Shown: piece by piece, positions 51,937-52,959 of the stretch
Numbering within the stretch: position 1 is the stretch's first letter
Layout of the letters: every line of letters begins with the position of its first letter
Assembly (NCBI RefSeq): GCF_009877425.1
Contig: NZ_WXEY01000002.1
Location: forward strand, 1 to 52,959
From: Heliomicrobium undosum
GTDB lineage: Bacteria; Bacillota; Desulfitobacteriia; Heliobacteriales; Heliobacteriaceae
Length of the DNA stretch: 52,959 bases
Direction of reading: 5' to 3'
Notes under the pieces: model-generated
Told to the model about the DNA's origin: nothing
Databases searched by the model: none
The model's input: only the letters and a program-made list of their open reading frames with translations
Program-made: the position numbers and the translations under genes

Positions 51937-52959
<1,023 letters not shown>

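Overview
The window is about 53 kb of GC-rich DNA (mostly near 60% G+C) from what looks like an endospore-forming anaerobic Firmicute of the Clostridia. Supporting this are spoVS, an AcuABC set, GTG/TTG starts behind strong GGAGG-type ribosome binding sites, an LL-diaminopimelate-aminotransferase-like enzyme, SLH-domain surface proteins and the complete oxygen-independent (cobalt-early) cobalamin pathway. The combination fits a heliobacterium or a near relative (Heliobacteriaceae/Peptococcaceae); that placement is inference, as no rRNA or phototrophy gene is present. I see no tRNA, rRNA, CRISPR array, insertion sequence or prophage.

Layout. (1) 1-5250: cell-envelope and signalling genes: a membrane-anchored polysaccharide deacetylase, a small ORF, a GH18 hydrolase with three SLH domains, a response regulator fused to a SpoIIE-type PP2C phosphatase, and a membrane protein with a low-complexity tail. 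(2) 5440-7910: acuABC, the acetyl-CoA synthetase acetylation control set, without acsA. (3) 8014-14262: a YgiQ-type radical SAM protein, rimO, pgsA, then a membrane-anchored protein and a short FtsH-like AAA protease. (4) 14263-15089: no intact gene; it holds a decayed DUF169 gene and the leader of cinA. (5) 15090-27219: cinA, a DEAD-box helicase with a DbpA-type RNA-binding domain, two DUF881 genes, a 3'-truncated thpR, recA-recX, a structured leader or small RNA with its own promoter and terminator, rny, an unknown gene, ymdB, spoVS and a dipeptidase. (6) 27315-29087: a tiny CxxC/CxxC protein, a PLP aminotransferase and a small coiled-coil protein. (7) 29114-47999: the cobalamin locus. A cobalamin riboswitch precedes cbiD-cbiET-cbiL-cbiF-cbiG-cbiH-cbiJ-cbiX-cbiC; an HD-domain gene lies on the opposite strand; then cobU-cbiP-cbiB-cbiA-cobO-cobT-cobS and pduX-cobD-cobC. 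(8) 48031-52959: a DUF1232 protein, an AT-rich AAA ATPase that looks acquired, a large secreted protein with C-terminal copper-amine-oxidase-N-like (stalk) repeats, and the 5' part of guaB, cut by the window end.

How the genes work together. The B12 locus encodes cobalt insertion into sirohydrochlorin (CbiX), ring methylation and contraction (CbiL, CbiH, CbiF, CbiG, CbiD, CbiET, CbiJ, CbiC), amidation (CbiA, CbiP), adenosylation (CobO), aminopropanol-arm synthesis (PduX, CobD, CbiB) and nucleotide-loop assembly (CobU, CobT, CobS, CobC). The first operon is under feedback by its product. Sirohydrochlorin and lower-ligand base synthesis must be encoded elsewhere.

The best candidate for something undescribed is the roughly 240-nt structured RNA region upstream of rny (22226-22465). 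The start of its predicted transcript can form a 15-bp pairing with its own terminator. Other points of interest are the decayed DUF169 gene, the thpR remnant, the short FtsH-like protein with its partner, and the cbiD expression platform, in which the terminator stem also holds the ribosome binding site.
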